From Iris pallida (taxonomy: Eukaryota > Streptophyta > Magnoliopsida > Asparagales > Iridaceae), in assembly GCA_029216955.1 (NCBI GenBank), contig JANAVB010015600.1, positions 37,074,153 through 37,138,152 of the forward strand: a stretch of 64,000 nt of DNA. The letters are read 5' to 3'. The notes under the pieces were generated by a model. The model did no database searches. It was not told the origin of the DNA and saw only the letters and a list, made by a program, of their open reading frames with translations. Position 1 is the first letter of the stretch, and each line of letters begins with the position of its first letter. Position numbers and translations under genes: made by a program. Below are positions 58,983 to 64,000 of the stretch, in pieces.

Positions 58983-59457
58983 CAGAGCGTCATGGATCGA
59001 CAGAAGTACTAGGCGGACAACAGCAGATGACCACTGGAGTTCGCGGGTGGAGAAGGAGTGTTCCTGAAGATCTCGTCGACTAGGGGCGTCATTCGCTTTG
59101 GCAGAGGTGGAAAGCTCAGTCTGAGGTACATCAGACCTTTCGATGTGACGGTACGGATTGGCGAGGTGGCGTATCGACTAGCGCTTCCAACTAGATTGGA
59201 GGGAGTGCATGACGTTTTTTACGTGTCCCAGCTTCGACGCTACATTCCAGATCCGAGCCATGTGGTGGACTATTCAGAACTAGAAGTGGGTCCAAGCCGG
59301 ACCTATGAGGAGCAGCCAGTAGAGATCTTGGATAGGAGGGAGAAACAACTACAGAACCAGACCATTCCACTTGTCCGCGTCATGAGGAGACATCACTCTC
59401 CGGAAGAGTCCACATGAGAATAAGAGGATGAGATGCGGGAGCGCTATCCTAGTTTGT
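58983..59457 (+). pseudogene. Integrase tail with chromodomain, remnant of I
   Basis: One frame reads VMDRQKY, PLEFAGGEGVFLKISSTRGVIRFGRGGKLSLRYIRPF, VAYRLALPTRLEGVHDVFYVSQLRRYIPDPSHVVDYSEL, PVEILDRREKQLQNQTIPLVRV and EDEMRERYPSL. This aligns throughout with residues about 595-755 of the A pol ORF. Five in-frame stops (near 59003, 59028, 59415, 59421 and the end at 59455) break it. The first is where TGG would be expected. The chromodomain directs integration to modified chromatin in the family; whether it ever worked alone here is unknown. Confidence 0.85.
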
Positions 59458-59555
59458 AGCTTGATTGTATTTTAGTATTCGAAAATTCTGCTTTAAATAA
59501 ATGAATTGTGGTTGAACTTTTTGTGATTTTGAAATTTATTTTGTAAGTCTTCGAA

Positions 59556-59589
59556 TTTCGAGGACGAAATTATTTTAAGGGGGGAGATT
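59556..59589 (+). other. Polypurine tract of I
   Basis: TTTCGAGGACGAAATTATTT then TAAGGGGGGAGATT lie directly before TGTAACTCC. This is the cleanest PPT in the window. Confidence 0.88.
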
Positions 59590-62500
59590 TGTAACTCCAC
59601 TTCCCCATTTATTTTTGAGAAATTAAAAGTTCTAATAATCATTATAGGTTTTGATTGAGTATATATAATTTCAGTAAATATTTTGGATATTGAAAAATTG
59701 AACTTTTTGGAGGGAAATATTTAGGAGCATGGATTTTAATTTTTGAAAGTTTGTTATAACAAACTTGGGACCCACTCAGTCACTTTTCTAACAAATTCCT
59801 GTACTCAGTATAATATATGAAAAAGAAGAGGTTGATTTTGAAAATTTTCCAAAACCGGAGGGACCTATATTAAATAATTTAGGGCGGAGGGGGGTAAATG
59901 CAAAATTGTACTTTTATTAAATCGGTTGTAAGAGCAGAGAGCTCATTTTATTTCATTGCAAATTTCTACACACTAATTTTTCCTTTACTAAGCTCAAGAG
60001 CTCGACTCTCTCTGAGACTCGACGACGATGGTGACGGCGATGACAGGTGGTAGAAGCAGCTAGACGTCCACCTTCTTGGCACAGCGACACGAGGAATCTC
60101 GACGACAACCTCTCCAATGAAGTCATATCCCCGTGCGCGCGAACCCTAACCACCAATTCGTCCGACGATGGCGACGGCGAGCATGGCGATGGCAGCGACG
60201 TGTCCAAGGCATCCTCTCCGGCGACGATTCTTCTTCGGCAGCAAAACGATCTCCCTACAGCGACAGGCGACGAGCGGCGGTGACGACGATCGGACCGCTA
60301 TCGATCTCTCAGTGAAGATTTCCTCAGAGATCACCGACATGGCGTCATACTCTCCTCCGATCGATCCCATCATTGGTAAGTGTAAATCTGTGCGTTCCTT
60401 AGAATGTTGACTGTGGATCGATTATTAATTTTTCCTTCTTCTTAAATTATTGGATGGGATGAGCAGTTCCTCGGCTCAGAGTTGGATCGAATATTGATTG
60501 AGGGAACGATCTATCGTGAACTTTAAATTGAGGTATTCTTGATCTCTGGGTTCCTCACAAATTCTCTAGTTGAATTTTCAATGTTCTGAAACCCTTCTCT
60601 GTTATCCACTCGGAAATCTTTTGATGGAATGCCACCACAGGGTTTCAATCATATCTGGACTCGAAAAGCTGTGTCTGACTGCGTAGAGTGCGCCCTCACT
60701 TCAGAATCGATTTCCTTCAGGTAATCTATCTATCTCCATGTTAATAAAGAACCTTCATTATACTTAGAAACAATAGTGGTTGTACCAGTCTGTAGTGGGA
60801 TGCATAGAGTTCGGGTGTCTGTATCCGTCGTTAGGACATTGTCAGCAGTGTCGTGTTGGTGTCGGTTGCAGAGGACGATGGGTTGGGTGCTAGACAGGGT
60901 ACCAGTTTGAATGTTCCATTGAAACTCTGAGCCAATGTTCACAGTACTCTTGAGTCGAAGACCTTGCCAAACCTTGCTTAGATTGCTGCTGGTTCTAATG
61001 AGTTTAGTCATATTATGTTGAGTAAGGTGTAATTTTCCTAAATTGTGTACTATGTAATATCTTGTCGAATGGAGTTGTGGTGTCGGTGTGATTTGGTTGT
61101 ATATCCCTTGAGTATATATTCTTTCTCTTCGTTTAATGTTTGGTTTATGAGAGTCAAATTTGGGGGAGTTCATCGATGTTTTGGTTTGGATTAAATTATA
61201 TTATATATTTTACTGAGATTAGTTTACTTTGGTTATACTAAATTAGAGTTGTGTTGATTTGGGTAGAATTATGTTGTGTCTTTGGGCAGTTTGTTGTTTG
61301 GACCATACATTTGCTCTATGTGTGTGCTCCAGTATAAGATTTTGCAGGTTGGGGTATATCATGACTAAGTAGTTTCCTTTTCTCATTGAGCCTGTGCGTC
61401 ATTTGATTTAAATTGAGATTACATATGCAGTGCTTGGTTTGGATTGATAAATCTGATTTTTCATATCAGTAGTCTAAGCAATATTGCAGTTCACTGATTT
61501 GTTAAGTTCTCCTCTCCTGATTTCAGAAATTAGCCTCGTTTTATTTTTGTATTCTCTGTTCCAGGAATGAGTAGGGTGGATTGGTGAGGTTGGTTTAGGG
61601 CTATTTATGGATGACAGTTGTTCTTTAAATTCCTTTTGAGCTATGGACCTTCAAATTTAGTTTTGATTAAGCCTTGACTGAACCAATTCCTGCTAGAATG
61701 TTGGTTCAACATTTGTACTGCTGATTCCAACATTTTAGCTGAAATTGATATCAATAGGCTAGGGTTACATGCAGTTTTCTTCATAGGAGTTTTTAGCCAC
61801 TGTCACCAGGAACTTGGAACTCCATATGCAGTGTTCTAGTCATTTAATGAACTAGAAGATTTTTATTGCCTGGTATTGGCAATTGAGTAAATTGTTGAAA
61901 CCTAAGAATTTGACCTCAATGCATTGTTACATTAGAAATAAGACTCTGTTTTCAGTTTAAGTCTGGGTGTATAAGATAGACATTAGTAGAGGGAAATTCT
62001 TGATCATTTAATAACCTGCGTAGTTAATGAACAATTTACTCTAAGCTAGTTTCATATTTAGTGTTCAGGGCTACTTGTCTATCTTCTATAATATTTTCTT
62101 GGCCAAATTAAGTAGTATAGCATGTCACTTTTATAAAGTGAACCATATGCTTATTATCCTGCAAACCTTAGTGTATAAACCTAGGTTAGTTATTACAACA
62201 CATGGATAGAAAACTAACTAGTTAAAAATATTAGGAATTGTTCTTAACCAACTTGTATCAAATATTACTCAGGAGGACATACAGCTCTATTGCCTACCCG
62301 TACCTCCCCGGAGCCAGGCAAGTACTTTTCTATGGTTTTGTGCATTTACATTCTTGTACTCTTGCTTATGACACGTCATGACACGATATTATGTACCCTG
62401 TACTCCTGTACAGCTGTTCTTGTACTTACTTGTGTCGGGTGGAGAAATACACTAGCCATGTGACCAATCCCGGTTACTATACTCATGTGCCTAGCTTAGG

Positions 62501-63154
62501 CCCCGCATTGTGCATGCGAGCCCTAAGTCATACCATTCATGTACTTTCATGTGCTTACCCCCAGCCGGTCACATGAGCTAGTTGTATTTCAAACATGATG
62601 CACTTGTCATGTCTTGTACTTCAGGTTCATAGTTACATCCCTGTACTTTACATTCCTTCTTTATTTCCTGTACTTACATTCATGTACCTTCATGTTCTTT
62701 TCCTGTACTTTATAGTTCATGTTCTCCTGTACTCATTTTCATATCATGTTCTTGTTTATTACCTAGAACCGTGCTTAGCTCCGCTCCTGACTGGATAAGT
62801 TGCAGGTATGCTTGAAGGATATCATTCTACCTTATGGGCCAGAGTCCGGGATCTTAGCTGAGCAGGATGGGTCATGACTTAGCTTAAGGTTCAGGTTTAG
62901 ACTGTTAGCTTTACTCTTAGATATTGTTTTAGAATTCATAGTACATTTCACTCTTGATGACTCGTACATTTATATACATAGAATTGTGGATTATGGTGAT
63001 CATTCTGGGATACGTTTTTAGGTGCTGTGATTATATACATTTATGATTATCTGGTTAGATTTCTCTAATTTGGTACAGCTTACTACGTCGTGTCTAACGA
63101 CGAAGGCTGGGCGTGTCCGACTCGTGTCCGATTATTCGGGAGCGGGTCGTGACA
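59590..63154 (+). repeat. 3' LTR of I
   Basis: TGTAACTCC...GGTCGTGACA, collinear with 52290-55842 with few differences by eye, which marks I as one of the younger insertions. Confidence 0.93.
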
Positions 63155-64000
63155 GAGACTGCGTCCGATTTTTATTTTTTTATTTTGGTGGGTTAGACTT
63201 TCCCAGGCATTTAACTTTATGGATTTTTAGTTTTTGTTGCATGGGTTCTGGTTAAGATTTCACGGCAGCATACTTTCAGGTCTCACAACAACCGGCTCTC
63301 TCCGGAGTAAAATAATAATATCGACTGCTTTCGTTCCAATTTTTAATCTCTTTATAAATATGTATATATTTTTGTTGGGATCATTTCGGCTTTCGTATTA
63401 TGTTGCTCGGTTTCATATCTACATCTACAGTAGCATTTGTTGATTATATAAGAACATAGAAGCAAAGGTCATTGTTTTGAGATATCTATGCACTCTAGCT
63501 TACCATAAATCATGTAACCAAAATAATCAACACACCATGTCTGTGAGTAATCCAGGAAGAGTTCTCGCTGCATGCAAAGCATATTTAATGTCCTTTGCTT
63601 TGTAGTTTGGAGAAGCCCACAACTTTTCTTTAAGGTGTTATGCTAAAGTTTATAAATCCATTGTGATCATGAGATTTTCTTCATGACAACTAGGACAAAG
63701 CTTTCTTGTCCTTGATATTTTTAGTAAGAATTCTAAAGCTATGCCACTATGGATTAATCTCTTCGTTTAATTATTATTATTAAAATTGAGGATGATGGAC
63801 TGTTCCTTAGATTATTATGGTTTATAAATTAATAATATAAGAATTCTTATTGCAAAATTATTTGATTGAGAAATTTACAGTTGGTAATACAATTTTAAGG
63901 ATTGTGAATTTACATGAATGTGAATTTGGAGTTCTTTTTTGTGTTATAATAATAATAATTTTTTTGGTCATATAAAAGGATTCATATGCTTATGATTATT
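63155..64000 (+). other. Copia J leader, continued, then unassigned DNA
   Basis: It starts with the second GAGAC. The T-rich leader continues to about 63300. No gag start, ORF of note or element boundary is recognised in the rest. Confidence 0.4.

Larger units (their letters stand above)
52290..63154 (+). mobile_element. Element I: internally deleted chromovirus
   Basis: Two direct LTRs of about 3.56 kb (52290-55842 and 59590-63154) are flanked by a perfect GAGAC duplication (52285-52289 and 63155-63159). The 3.7 kb interior holds PBS, a gag remnant, about 2 kb of repetitive noncoding DNA, the last 150 codons of integrase with chromodomain, and PPT. RT and the integrase core are absent. It depends on another element for mobility. 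Confidence 0.93.

Noticed and set aside
63155..64000. Host gene at the right edge
   Set aside because: Only short ORFs without domains or splice-consistent structure.

Overview
This is a plant nuclear window made almost entirely of transposable elements. I see no intact host gene, no rRNA or tRNA gene and no CRISPR array. The plant assignment rests on Tekay/Del-type chromovirus polyproteins, Tat/Ogre-type elements with a second RNase H, long AT-rich LTRs of 3-4.3 kb, an initiator-tRNA-Met primer site, and nested insertion, which is typical of heterochromatic plant DNA.

Layout. (A) 1-6271, plus strand: 3' part of a Tekay-like Ty3/gypsy element with a nearly intact pol and a 3.0 kb 3' LTR. It sits inside an LTR of (B) 6272-13501, minus strand, a large non-autonomous element with a 4.3 kb LTR and only a gag remnant. 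B lies against or inside the 5' LTR of (C) 13502-28604, plus strand, a decayed Tat-like element. C is split by (E) 17551-26905, plus strand, a gag-only element with two 3.0 kb LTRs. C is cut off at (F) 28605-33612, a lone LTR that contains a probable copia solo LTR at 31617-32927. (G) 33613-34230 and 47649 onward, minus strand, is a Tekay-like 5' end whose LTR was invaded by (D) 34231-47648, minus strand. D is a complete but decayed 13.4 kb Tat/Ogre-type element with a clean 5-bp target duplication (GTTAC). Further right come a T-rich tract and a subterminal repeat array of CACTA type (47741-49371), the start of another gypsy LTR (49971), a copia PPT-LTR-PBS junction (51321-52289), and (I) 52290-63154, plus strand, an internally deleted chromovirus with a perfect target duplication (GAGAC). 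I retains only a gag remnant and the integrase tail with chromodomain.

How the parts work together. A has every RT, RNase H and integrase catalytic residue and only one frameshift, so it is the youngest coding element here and a model for the machinery that could have moved B, E and I. B, E, G and I share one primer-site sequence and similar polypurine tracts. D and C share an extra 5' ORF that starts at the primer site, a gag with an unusual zinc knuckle, and a protease of the IDPG type.

The most interesting item is an antisense transcription unit inside D (35439-37840, plus strand), between the integrase end and the 3' LTR. It has four putative exons whose frame is kept by three phase-1 GT-AG introns, a basic nuclear-signal-like segment, a coiled-coil tail and its own AATAAA signal. 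Extra antisense ORFs are known in Tat-lineage elements, so the class is not wholly new, but the spliced structure merits a check. Coordinates of LTR ends come from TG...CA termini, adjacent PBS/PPT and comparison between copies by eye; percent identities were not computed.
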